Translations under genes and position numbers: made by a program | The notes under the pieces: generated by a model | Told to the model about the DNA's origin: nothing | What the model saw: only the letters and a program-made list of their open reading frames with translations | Databases searched by the model: none | Shown: positions 1 to 10,983 of the stretch, piece by piece | Layout of the letters: each line of letters starts with the position of its first letter | How positions within the stretch are numbered: position 1 is the stretch's first letter | Assembly: GCA_013396655.1 (NCBI GenBank) | Contig: WBMV01003267.1 | Location: 186,001 to 250,000, forward strand | Source: Campylorhamphus procurvoides | Lineage: Eukaryota > Chordata > Aves > Passeriformes > Dendrocolaptidae | Direction: 5' to 3' | Length of the DNA: 64,000 bases

Positions 1-3000
1 CATTTAAAAGTGGTTTGCACTCCGAATATTGCTTGAAAATTTGGGAACAGTGAATGTTACTTCATAACATTAAAAGCAAAAGAACACACTCGTGTAATTA
101 GTACCCTAAGGAAAGGAATCAAAGCTATGTAAGATAATTAAAAAGGCTTGTGATAAGCACAACTTGGAACCCAGTTTGTTGTGGATGCACTATTTTGATT
201 TCTCGTGACGGCTGCGTTCTGGGAATCTCGTTTGAGAGGTCAGGCTGAGTCCCGGGAGCTTCTCAGGCTCAGACAAATAACAGCCGTGTTCGAGAACAGC
301 AAATAGCGCCGGGAGGGGAGAGGAGGAGGACAGAAAAGTACAGCTGGAAAGGTCAGAGACACTTTCACAAGTGTGGGGGCCAGTTTTCTACTCACTTGTG
401 TGTTTTCAGTTTTACGAGGGTTTCATTTATGGTGTTGCAGGAATAATGCTAATTTTTTAATAATCTGTTCTAAAGATAATTATTAAAGCCCATTATTAAG
501 GGCGGTATATTCTTGACCTTCTCCTTGATTTACAAAGATCATAAATATATTCAAACAAGGGCAAGACCACTGTCTAGAAAGCAGATGTGAGAGCCAAGAG
601 CTTTGGATCTCCTCCAAGTGGTTGTTCTGGGCTGTGGACCAGCTCCATGTGTAATAGTGAGAAGTGGTTTTCTGGGATCCATTCAGAGTGGAGTGTCCAC
701 TTGAGCTTCCCCGACCTGCCGTGGGCGAGCTGTGAGTCCACAGCCCTTGCTCCAACCTCTGCTTCCTTGGATCTCTGCCCAAACAGTCCTTTTTTATTTT
801 TTAATTTCGATTTCTCCTGTTATCCTTTGTGAAATAGCTGGACTCAAATTGCGTTTGAAAAACTTGTGTGGCAAAACCTGGTGACTGCCGTTTTCAACTT
901 GAACAATGCTGTAGCAATGTGGAAAAACCTTTCAGCATACAAATTAATTTGCATGTCTTACTATTTTCTCATATATCAAGCAAAGGCTTTGTTTGATGGA
1001 ATAAAAGATTTTATCTCCTTGTAGTCCACGTTTCTCTAAAGCAGAAATTGTAGTCAGTGATACAAAGTACAAGGAAGTCACAGCTGTGAGTTAGAATGAA
1101 AAAACATTTTCATGTGTTCTTTTTAACTTGATTCCTATCTATGAGTTTTTTCTGGCACTTTTAAACCACTTCCTTCCTGTTATCAGTAGATGCTCCCTAA
1201 TTAAAAGCTTCTAAAATGTAACATAAATTAAGTATAGAGGAAGGAGGCAGGAGTAAACAAATGTTTATGACTAGCCTGCTATCAGCCTGGGGTGTAGCTG
1301 GTTTGGGTGGATGGTTGAATAAAGCTTAAAAAGCAACCAAGCTGTAGATGCTGAGAAAAAAAAATCTGGAACAATCTGGAATACTCCCTGAGACCAAAAG
1401 CCTTGAATGATTCAGGAACTGGAGATAGGAACTGGATCCTTACTGATGTTTTCCTTGCCCTTCTGTCTTAAAAATGTTAGGATGAGCGAATCTGGAGATA
1501 CCAAAATATTCTTCAAATATTTTCAATAGACTGAAATGGTAATTACTTTTTTTAATACATTATCAAGATGAAACTATGTGTAGGGAATTATTGCTTCTGA
1601 CCCAGCTCCTCTTCTGCTCCACAGCACTGACAGTCTGCTGAAGGAGGGGTGAAACACAATGAAGTCCAGCTCAGCAACAGTCATTCTGAAGCCATCCACA
1701 CAAATTATTGCTGTTGGAGACAGTGCGGTGTCAGGCTGAAATTGCTTTTGGGTGTCTTTTAACTTTCTCCCCTCTTCTCTGCAGTTGGGCACATCAGCTC
1801 GAGACCCCAAGGTCCATGTTAATTACAGCATCGTTTCACAAATTTATTTCCACCTTTTATTTTGGGTAGTATTGATGTCAGCAGCGTTTTTTAATTTCCT
1901 CTTTTCAGATAGTGGTGATTCTGCCAAAAATAGTTGCATTGGAATTTCTCATGGTCAGTTACATGATGATTTTGCATATTTATTTTTGCTGGTTTTTTTT
2001 TTCCTTAACAAATATATGAAATGGTTTAGCTTGTAGTCTTTGAAGATTAAATCAGTCTTGTCAGATAGTGGGAAATATAAACTTTGTCTCCCTGGCCAAA
2101 GTGTGTGCCAAAGAGAATAACCGGTAATAAGAGAAATACCTGGCTGGGATGTGAAAAAAAAAGTGCTAATTACTTTTGATGGGAAAATTAGATTTTAATT
2201 TGTTTTATGTCTTCATCTGATACATGCAAGACATTTACTATTAGTCATGAACAGTAAGGAAAATCAAGAGCAGCTGCACATTCTGAGAGACTGTCAGAAA
2301 CTGAGCGTGGATCACTAACATTTAACTCTTCATTTTATTCAAATGAGCAGCATCATCATTTCCCTCTATTTTTCAGGGATTTTCCCATTCCAGTAATTCA
2401 GAAGTCTTGAGTGAGATGGGAACTTCACAAATGCTCATAACCACTTACTGAATAATACATTTACTCTCAGCCACACTGTGACATTAATGGCACCAATATT
2501 TAGCCTTGCTAAAGGAATTTCCATCATCATATCTCAACATACTGTGCACAAACAGGTTGGAAACATTAATCCCAGTGTGCGGAGAAGAAAAGCTAAGCAA
2601 GATAATTTTTAGTCCATTTTTAATGATGAGATGTTTGGGGAGCTGGCGTTTGCTTCATCAGTTCCCTTATTTCCCATCTGTTCCTCACGCAGCTGCGTGT
2701 GCGGGGATTTTTCTCTTTCCCCCAGTTGTGGGTGGAGAGCAGAGATGGATGAATGGAGGAAAACGCAGCCCTTGAGCATTCCCGGACACTGAGCAGGCTG
2801 TTGGGTGTGGATTGGGCAGGAAGTGGCATGGGACCAGTTGGAGCAGAGATAAGGCAGGAGCAGGAGAGGGAGCAGGAGGCTGTGCCTGCTGCGTGTCCCT
2901 GTGTGATGTGGGTTTAGGAAAGGGCAACATCACTGAGATGGAACAGGCTCCGAAGGGAGGTTGACTGGCAGGAGCCTGTAAAACCAGTTGGGTGTGAAGC

Positions 3001-5707
3001 TCTCAGACGCTGGAGATGTTCCTGGGCTCTCCGTTCCCACCATTTTCTGTTTCAGCCTATATGATCTGCAGCTGTGTGCTCTTCTGTCCTCTCTCAGGTG
3101 CTCCTTTTTAGGCTAATATGAACTTTATTACTATTTTCCTTTCCTCTTTGTTTCCTTAATTTCTTTTCATTTAGCTTGGCCTTCTGATTATGCCCTTTCT
3201 TATGTCATCTTTGCTGTTTTACTTTCCCAGTAATTTCCTTGCAAAGCCCCCTTCCAGCTGTAAGGAGGGAACAAGCATAACTCGCTCAGTGTTCACTGAC
3301 CATCACATTCCCTCTGCTTCCATGTTTTATTAGCAAATCCTTGTTGGTTTTGTCAGCTCCTGGGAGCAGGGCTGACTGTTATATATTGAACATTTGGAGA
3401 AGGGAGCTATCATTTTGAAAAAGGCTTTATCCATCAGTGTGTATTTGCCTATCCATAATCCTCTGTCACGCAAGCACTTGAAAAATTCCATCCTGTGCAG
3501 TGCCAAGTCATTCCTTACAAAGCCTCACAGCTCTCCCAGCTCTCCTTGCCTGGAGGGCAGGAGGCAGGTTAGGCTGGCCCACATCAGATCACTGTGACTA
3601 TTTATTTCCACAGGTTTAAAGTCAAATCAGTATTAATCATAACGTTTTAAATACGTATTTTTAGTAGCTTGGGTTCCCAGTGTTAATCCTCGTCATGTGT
3701 TTAAATATTGAGTCTTTAAAAATGTGAGTTTGTGCTGTACCTATAGATAGTCCTGGCTTGGGCTTCTTTTGTCTATTCATTATATAAACTGCATATTTAA
3801 AAAAATGCTTCTGGGTCATTCTAAGTTATTATCTGAAGAAGTAATAATGGGAAAATATTCTAATTATAACATTTTACAAAGCATATAAAATACACATTAA
3901 AGTCAGCTTATTTAAGCATGTAATTTAATAATAAACCAACGTTAATATAGGGTATCAGGAAAGAACCTACGAGCAGAATTGCCTGACCTTGATTTTCTAA
4001 CTGTATCACTTGCATGGCCACATTGTTCATTTGCTATGGTCAAAATGAAAAAAGAATCAGGAATTGTTTTCATAGCCCAAGGAAAATATGTGAGCAGTAA
4101 TAAGAAGACCAGCCATGTCAAAATCTGGAATCATTCTTCAAATTTGCTTTGAAAATTAAGCTTTTAACACCAAGCAACTGGCTCTCTCAAATATCTTGTT
4201 TCAAGGAAAATACTGCAAGCAATAAATTGCAGTATCAAATGGCCACTGTAACTAAATCCTGTTCTTCCTTCGGTGGCCTCGGGACAATTGGTCTAAAGTC
4301 TCCTTTAAAGAAAAGGGCTATAATTACTGCTGCAATTGTTTGCTTTGCCTCAGATGTAGAAAACGTGCTTCCTTCTCCTCATTTGTCTTTTCTATGGCCA
4401 TTTTAGCTTCATTTTTCAGTGTTTAGCAGTTTATGTCTGAGTAGATTCTCCGTTAAGGCTGCGAGTGTCTAAAATGTCAACTGGCAGCTTTTCTGATGAA
4501 CCCAACATCTCCAAATTTACTAATATTACAAAGTAAAAAATTAATGTTTGTTCTTAATATACAGAAATTTTAATGCTTATCTGACAAACGAGCTGCTGAT
4601 TATACTGTTAATGATAGTAAAAAGCACACACTAATTAAAAAAAATTACTAAAAATCCTGTGGAATTTGTTTTTACTGGAAATTAATACTCAACAATTTGC
4701 AGGGCTGAGGGTCTTGGCAGATTTAAGCAAAGCTGTTTCTGTACGGCTGCTGATATTTATAATCTACAATAGAGAAAAGAGTGTTTTATGAATGTTGAGA
4801 AAAGATCAACACTAACACCCAACAGATGGGTTGTATCAGGAGAACATTTGCTAACAATACTTGATCTTAAAGACCTGCTGATACCTCTTGGAAAAGATTT
4901 GAAAAATGGTTCAGCATAGATTAGAGAAAAAGGCTTCTAATGACACAGATTTCACAACTGTATAAGTTGTTTTAATGGGCTAATTAAACAGATCTCACTC
5001 GCTGAATTAGTTGTTCCACATGTCCGTTTATTTGGTCATGGATTCTTCTATGGGAATGTAGGGTTTGGCTTCAGCATCACAAATAGACTTCTGTATATTG
5101 GATTTTTAAAATGCATATGCAGAAACTTTTGAGACAAATAATTAGATTTGCATATTCAATTAAGTGAATTTAAACAGCAAGCACACTGTGAGAAGATCGT
5201 TTCATTTGTGCTGAAACTTTCTGGCTTTTCTAGCTCTGTAAGAGAGGAAACCAGGCTTAAACAGTTTGGAATTGGAGATGAAAAGGAATTCAGAGGCATA
5301 GAGGTGGAAGTTCATTGTTTGTAAAATATTTATTTTGCTACAATGCATGAAAGTAATGGATTTGGGGGGGCATTAAATCATTCATATTCTCTTTAAAGGA
5401 AGAAGTTCCTCTTGGTTTATTATGAATTATTTTAAAAATACATTTGCTAACATTTACTGTTAGCACAGAGGATCTCTAACTGTCTTAGGTGCCCTTGTGG
5501 CTCCCAGCCCAGCCTGGTGGAATGTCAGTGCCGTGGATATGTTCATCTCTTGCATTGGGAACTGAAGGCGAAGACCAAGCATAGTCTCAGCTGAGGAGAC
5601 TTAAACCTGCTTCTCTCATCTCCAGACAAGGGTCCTCCCTCCTGAGTGATGCCAAAGGGAAAATGGTTAAAATCGTTGCAGTTGTGTTTATAGGTAAAGC
5701 TCTGCTG
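1..5707. other. Intronic stretch without recognised genes or repeats
   Basis: AT-rich single-copy-looking sequence. A GC- and purine-richer segment lies near 2660-2960, with many GGAG/GCAGGAG words. Open frames here are short, overlap on opposite strands and show no domain. I saw no CR1 tail or LTR boundary. Confidence 0.6.
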
Positions 5708-6109
5708 TGTTGGGTTTGTGTGGCAAGGTGTTGGCAGTGGGGGGCTACAGGGGTGGCCTCTGTGAAGCTGCCAGAAGCTTCCCAATGTCCAATAGATCAG
5801 TACCAGCCAGCCAGAGGATGGACCCGCTGCTGGCCAGGGCTGAGCCCTTCAGGAACGATGGCAGAGTCTCTGGGATGACTATTTAAGAAGGGAAAAAGAG
5901 ATACTGCACAAGAACAACTGCAGCTGGAGAGAGGAGTGAGCGTATGGGAGAGGAACAGCCCTGCAGACACCAAGGCCAGTGCAGAAGGAGGGGCAGGAGA
6001 TGCTCCAGGTGTGGGAGCTGAGGTTCCCTCACAGCCCATGGTGCAGACCTTGGGGAGGCAGCTGTGCCCCTGCAGCCCATGAAGATCCAGGGGGATGCAG
6101 AGATCCACC

Positions 6110-6261
6110 TGCAGCCCATGGATGACCCCACTCTGGAGCAGGTGGGTGCCCAAAGAAGGCTGTAACTCCATAGGAAGCCTATGCTGGAGCAGGGTCCTGA
6201 CAGGAGCTGTGGACCCATGGAGAGAGGAGCCCATGCTGGAGCAGGTTTGCTGGCGGGACTT
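6110..6261 (+). repeat. Degenerate upstream units of the same tandem array
   Basis: GGAGCAG words at 6135, 6185 and 6238 sit 50, 53 and then 48 bases before the first regular unit, each near a CCCATG or CCATAG word. They look like older, diverged copies of the 48-base unit. Confidence 0.6.
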
Positions 6262-6533
6262 GTGATCCCATGGGAGACCCATACTGGGGCAGCCAGTTCC
6301 TGAAGGACTGACCCCATGGAAAGGACCCACATTGGGGCAGCCTGTTCCTGAAGGACTGACCCCATGGGAAGGACCCACACTGGGGCAGCCTATTCCTGAA
6401 GGACTGACCCCATGGAAAGGACCCACACTGGGGCAGCCTATTCCTGAAGGACTGACCCCATGGAAAGGACCCACACTGGGGCAGCCTATTCCTGAAGGAC
6501 TGACCCCATGGAAAGGACCCACACTGGGGCAGT
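6262..6533 (+). repeat. 48-base tandem array inside the LTR
   Basis: The word GGGGCAG recurs at 6286, 6334, 6382, 6430, 6478 and 6526, exactly 48 bases apart each time. Units 3 to 5 look identical and units 1 and 2 differ by a few bases. Each unit contains CCTGAAGGACTGACCCCATGG or a close variant. Because 48 is a multiple of three, long frames stay open across it on both strands. They are a by-product of the repeat, not evidence for a protein. Confidence 0.95.
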
Positions 6534-7024
6534 TTGTGAAGAACTGCAGCATGCAGAAAGGACACACATGAGAATATTTAACAGAGGACTGTGTCCAATG
6601 TCAGGGATCGCACAATGGAGCAAGGGAAGAGTGTGAGGAATCCTCCCTGAGGAGGAAGGAGCAGCAGAAACAGCATGTGTGTGATGAATTGACCATAGGC
6701 CATCCCCTTTCCCCCCAATTCCTGTCCCCCTGTGCTCATCTAGAGGAGGCAGAGAAATCAGGAGTGAAGTTGATCCCAGGAAGCAGCGAGGGGTGAAGGG
6801 AAGGTGTTTTATGATTTAGGGTTATTTTCTCTAGTTACAATACTCTGATTTGATTGGTAAGAAATTAAATTTCCCCGGAGTGAGTCTGTCTTGCCTTAGA
6901 TAGTAATTGGTGAGTGATCTGTCCCTGTCTTTATTATATTTTCTCTCCCTTGTCCAGCTGAGGACGGGAATGATAGAGAAGCTCTGGTGGGCACCTGGCA
7001 TCCAGCCAGAGGCAAACCACCCCA

Positions 7025-8837
7025 GCTGGATACTTTGGAGATGGACTGATCCTTTGCATACAGCCATCTTTTTATAGCTTGTAAATTTACCCACTTATTT
7101 GTGCAAAATGAAATATTCATTACAGGATGTTTGCCAAGCTTATTCATTTTTCATATTTTTCAGGTAAAATGGCTTTCCAGTTCCCAAGAATAAGACTGGA
7201 TTCGTTCTTTTTCTAAAATAGCTCTAAGACTCCTGAGTTTTGGAGTTCAGATTTGGTATTAGGCTACAGGATGAGCATTTGCCCCCGTCTGATAGTATTT
7301 TATTAGACAAGTTTTAACCAATAATGGAATTTTCAGACTTCTTAATATTTTCAAAAACACATTCAGTAAAGAGTGCATCCATGTGGAACCTGGGCTGCTT
7401 CAGAGATGAAAGAGACTTTTTAGGCAAATATGTTTCCATGCAGTTCTCAAATGCAAATAATAGTGCTATTTCATTAGTGTGAAAATAAGCTGGGGAACAT
7501 TATTAAGCACACAGATAATTCCATGTCAAATGTCATGACTCCTGCCAGGATATTCTTATAAATTGCTTTCTGTGGCTGGTCTTGAGATGCATCTGAGCAA
7601 AAAGTAAACAAGAAGTGTCCTCATGCTGAACAGCAAGAATTAAAATTTTTGGTGGTTGGAGCATTGTCCCTTCTTTGTACTGAGTCAAGCAGGTGTTATT
7701 TGGGGAGAAGCAGCCACCCATGCAGTGAAATACAACAGACCAAATTAAGGCTGTACAGATAAAGTTCGAACTAACACTTCCTAACTCTCAAGTGGTTCTC
7801 CATAGAATAATTGTCTTAAACATACATTTGCTGTAGAAGAAACATGACTAATGATATCACTCTCAGCCTGTGTGCTGAGAGGATCTGGACCTGAAAGTGC
7901 AGAATAATTTGCTGTTATTACACATCTTTAGCTGCTTTGCCCCTGTTCATAACCTCAGTCTGTTTTCCCCCTAAACCACTCTGTATGCAGTGCTTGCCCT
8001 TATAAAACATGTCTGTGAACATCCTGTTACTCTCTAAGTGCTTCAAGTCAAGCGTTTGTGAATGTTTGCAGAGCGTGGCCCATGTTCTTGCTGTACTTCA
8101 TCCTATGCCTTCCCCTTCTGACTTTGTGTGCCACCTTTCTGCTTTATCAATACTCCAGCCACTGCTCAGGAGGAAAATAAATATTGCAGGAGTATTTTGT
8201 GCCTCTTAATGTAGTTCAGCACTCGAAGAGGACCCATTGCTATCAGATAATAGCAGGTTTATCTAAGAACTTCTTAGCTTGGCACTGGTGAAACACAGAT
8301 GACATTATGAGAATCTGATATTTTTCCCACAGATAGTGTAAATTCCAGGTAATGAGCAAAGAGTGAGTTTTCTAACTTGTCTAAATTAGTTATATGCATC
8401 AATGCTTTACAGGAACGTTTTCATCACCACAAAAATCTGGCTCTGGGAAAGAAATGTACTCCTCATTCCCAAAGGTAAGCTGCTGTTTGAATGGCAGACT
8501 CGGAGCCAAATGTTGCCTCACTGTTGGAAAAGCTTTGTTAAATCAAGCTGAATGCTGCCTCTCCTGTAAGCCTGGAAGAATCCAAATATCGTTGACTTTG
8601 TATTGGGTAAATCCAAACTTCTGATAACAGAGCCCACAGCAGCATGAAAATGTCCTTTGCTTCTATAAGGGGAACTGTAACCAGAAAACTCTCCTTGTTA
8701 CAGCTGCAGGGTATAGGTAGTAGGCTGGCATGGGGAAAATATTTCCCTTCCAGACAGAAATGCCAGTTATGGTTTGAAAATACCTGAGGAGGATGAGAAT
8801 GTATTCAAATTGAAACAGAGTAGTTAAGGTTACGGAT
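7025..8837. other. Intronic stretch, nothing recognised
   Basis: Between the LTR and the next CR1 piece I see AT-rich sequence with no coding frame of note, no repeat boundary and no simple repeat longer than about 15 bases. Confidence 0.55.
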
Positions 8838-9125
8838 TACAAAATAATTCCTCACTGTGAAGGTGGTGATGCACAGGAATATGTTGCCCAGAGAAGTTGT
8901 TAGTGCCCGTTAATGGAAGTGTTCAAGGCCAGGTTGGATGGAGCTTGGAGCAACCTGGTCTAGTGGGAGGTGTCCCGGCCCATGGCAGGGAGTTTGGAAC
9001 GTGGTGTGAAATGGTTCTGTGCAGGTCCAAGAGCTGGACTCTGATCCTTGTGGGTCCCTTCCAGCTAAGCTGATTCTGTGATCCTGAAGGTCCTTTCCAA
9101 ATTAAACCATTCTCTGATTCTATGG
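8838..9125 (+). mobile_element. CR1 LINE 3' fragment with two 3' ends
   Basis: The segment follows the CR1 tail: CTCACTGTGAAGGTGGTGATG, then TTGCCCAGAGAAG, GTTCAAGGCCAGGTTGGATGG, and GGAGCAACCTGGTCTAGTGG. A first 3' end (GTGGGTCCCTTCCAGC, then CTGATTCTGTGATC) finishes near 9082. A second one (AAGGTCCTTTCCAAATTAAACC, then ATTCTCTGATTCTATG) follows at once and finishes near 9124. It is 5'-truncated, as most CR1 copies are. Confidence 0.92.
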
Positions 9126-10504
9126 TATATTACTTAGTCTTCAAGCTTGGTTTGGTTTTAAACTTTTGATGTTTAAAATGTGTTCAAATGCTTCTTGCTT
9201 ACCCATTCTTGGCTGCTGAGGGTGCTATTTTTCCATGACATTCCATGTTTTCTGGGGGCTGTGCTCTCCCTTGGTGCTGGATGCCCTCTTAGGCCACATT
9301 GCCCTTAGAAATAAGTTTTCCAGTGAATTTGAGACAGGGCTCCTTTCAGTGGGAATTTGGAAGAGGTAAGGGTTCCTGAGGGTGCGAATGGAAGCCTCCT
9401 CTTTGTTTTCTGTCTGGGGGATCACCACGGACAGAAGCCAGGAGGTGCACATTTTGCTCCTCAGCTGGGCACCTTTCTGGGAGGAAGGGTTCATTCCTCA
9501 TGCCCCAGGGAGTCTCTGGCAGCTGTGCCCTCTCCCTTGTGTGACAAGGACAGCTAACAGGAAGAAACCATAATTCCCTGATAAATCTGTTCATCACCTT
9601 TCCTGGAAGCAGCTCCTATCGTGTTTCTCTCATTAACCTTTTTCTTCCACAAACAAATACTTTTTTAAAATTTTCGAACAGTAAATGTTAAGTTCTTCTT
9701 TCCTTTCTTTTTTTCCTCTCTATTTTAAATCCCTTGAGGCTCTCACTTTGAAGATGAAACATGTTAGCTCATCTCTTCCATCTCCTGGCACGTTCAGGGT
9801 TGTCCTACAAAAGCAATGCTAGCTTTTTGTCCAATTTAGTGCTTCACTTCCCCCTGGAGAGGAGACTTCAGATGATGGTCTAATGCATCTCAGTGGCAAC
9901 TGCTTTGAGAGATGTGCCATGGAAGTGCCTGGACTTTTTAATGCACTGCGTCAGCTTATGATTCATATTTAAAACACTTCACCTGGATGAGTAATAACAA
10001 TTTAAAAAGTGAAAAACAGCCCTCTTTAGTAATCTATTGTTGTGTGTCTCGTTGGAACAATTTCCAGGGCATGAACAGATCAATGGAGTCTGGACTGATC
10101 TTGCTCAGTTTCCCTCAGAGATTCTGCAATACTTGAACTGCACAATTAGTTTGTTTGCAAAGGTTTAGAGGTTTGTGTCCCTTGAATTCAGATTGGGAAA
10201 AAAGCCATCTCACAGTCACACATTAAAATAAAAATTCCCTCCTAATCCTTACAACCCATTTCGATTGGTAGCATTTTTTTCTCTTTTTTGGGGGGTGAAA
10301 ATAGCTTTTCTGTAGAAAGCTTTAAATGGAAATCTACCAGAAAAGAAATCTAGTTTGTATGCTCCCAAGTAATTTACAGCATCCTGTATCAGAAGCTGTT
10401 CCAGATGGTTAATTATATATATGTTAGTTATGAACCTTATTTCTGTTTGAACTTTCTTGAACTCAGATTTTAACTGCTGGACCTTTGATTGTTTGTGATA
10501 ACTT
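9126..10504. other. Intronic stretch, nothing recognised
   Basis: Mixed-composition intron between two CR1 copies. The short overlapping frames near 9225-9600 lie on both strands and show no domain. No repeat boundary was seen. Confidence 0.5.
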
Positions 10505-10983
10505 AGAATCATAGAATGTCCTGGATTGGAAGGGACCTTAAAGACCATCCAGTTCCAATCCCCTGCCATGGTGAGGGACACCTCTCACTAGACGAGGTTG
10601 CTCAGAGCCCCATCCAGCCTGGCCTTGGACACTTCCAAGGATGGGGCAGCCACAGCTTCTCTGGGCAGCCTGTGCCAGGGCCCTCACAGGAATGAATTTC
10701 TTCCCAATACCCAATCTAAGCCTACTCTCTATCAGTGTGAATCCATTGCCCCTTATCCTGTCACTCCAGGCCCTTGTAAACAGTCTGCCCACCTTTCTTG
10801 TAGGTTCCCTTCAGGTACCGGAAGGCCACAGTTAGATCACCCTGAAGCTTCTCTTCTCCAGTCTGAACAATCCCCGTTCTCTCAGCCTTTCCCCATAGGG
10901 GAGCTGCTCCATCCCTCTGATCACCTTGGTGTCCTCTCCTGGACTTGCTCCAGCAGATCCCTGTCCTTCCTGTGCTGGGGATA
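10505..10983 (-). mobile_element. CR1 LINE 3' fragment, antisense
   Basis: On the + strand it begins with the inverted CR1 tail (AGAATCATAGAATG, then GGAAGGGACCTTAAAGACCAT) and continues through the complement of the CR1 tail to CTTCCTGTGCTGGGG near 10983. Read on the minus strand, frames contain LFTRAWSDRIRGNGF and LQGDLTVAFRYLKG, which match the C-terminal part of the CR1 reverse-transcriptase protein. The frame is broken. It is the longest CR1 piece here, at about 480 bases. Confidence 0.95.

Larger units (their letters stand above)
5708..7024 (+). mobile_element. Endogenous-retrovirus LTR, sense orientation, probably solo
   Basis: The block starts TGTTGGGTTTGTGTGGCAAGG-like at 5708 and ends in CA at 7024 after GGTGGGCACCTGGCATCCAG, words I associate with a common bird LTR family (ERVL-like). 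GCTG occurs just outside both ends (5704-5707 and 7025-7028) and may be a 4-base target duplication. A longer repeat cannot be shown, so the exact ends are tentative. TATTTAA at 5880-5886 is a TATA-like box and ATTAAA at 6864-6869 a possible poly(A) signal, both on the + strand. No gag, pol or env frame flanks it, which points to a solo LTR. The interior holds a 48-base tandem array that lengthens it. Confidence 0.75.

Noticed and set aside
5797..6567. 256-codon minus-strand open frame with 16-residue repeats, plus open frames on + and other minus frames
   Set aside because: The frames exist because the 48-base LTR repeat is a multiple of three. All sit inside the LTR, and no start context or domain supports a protein.
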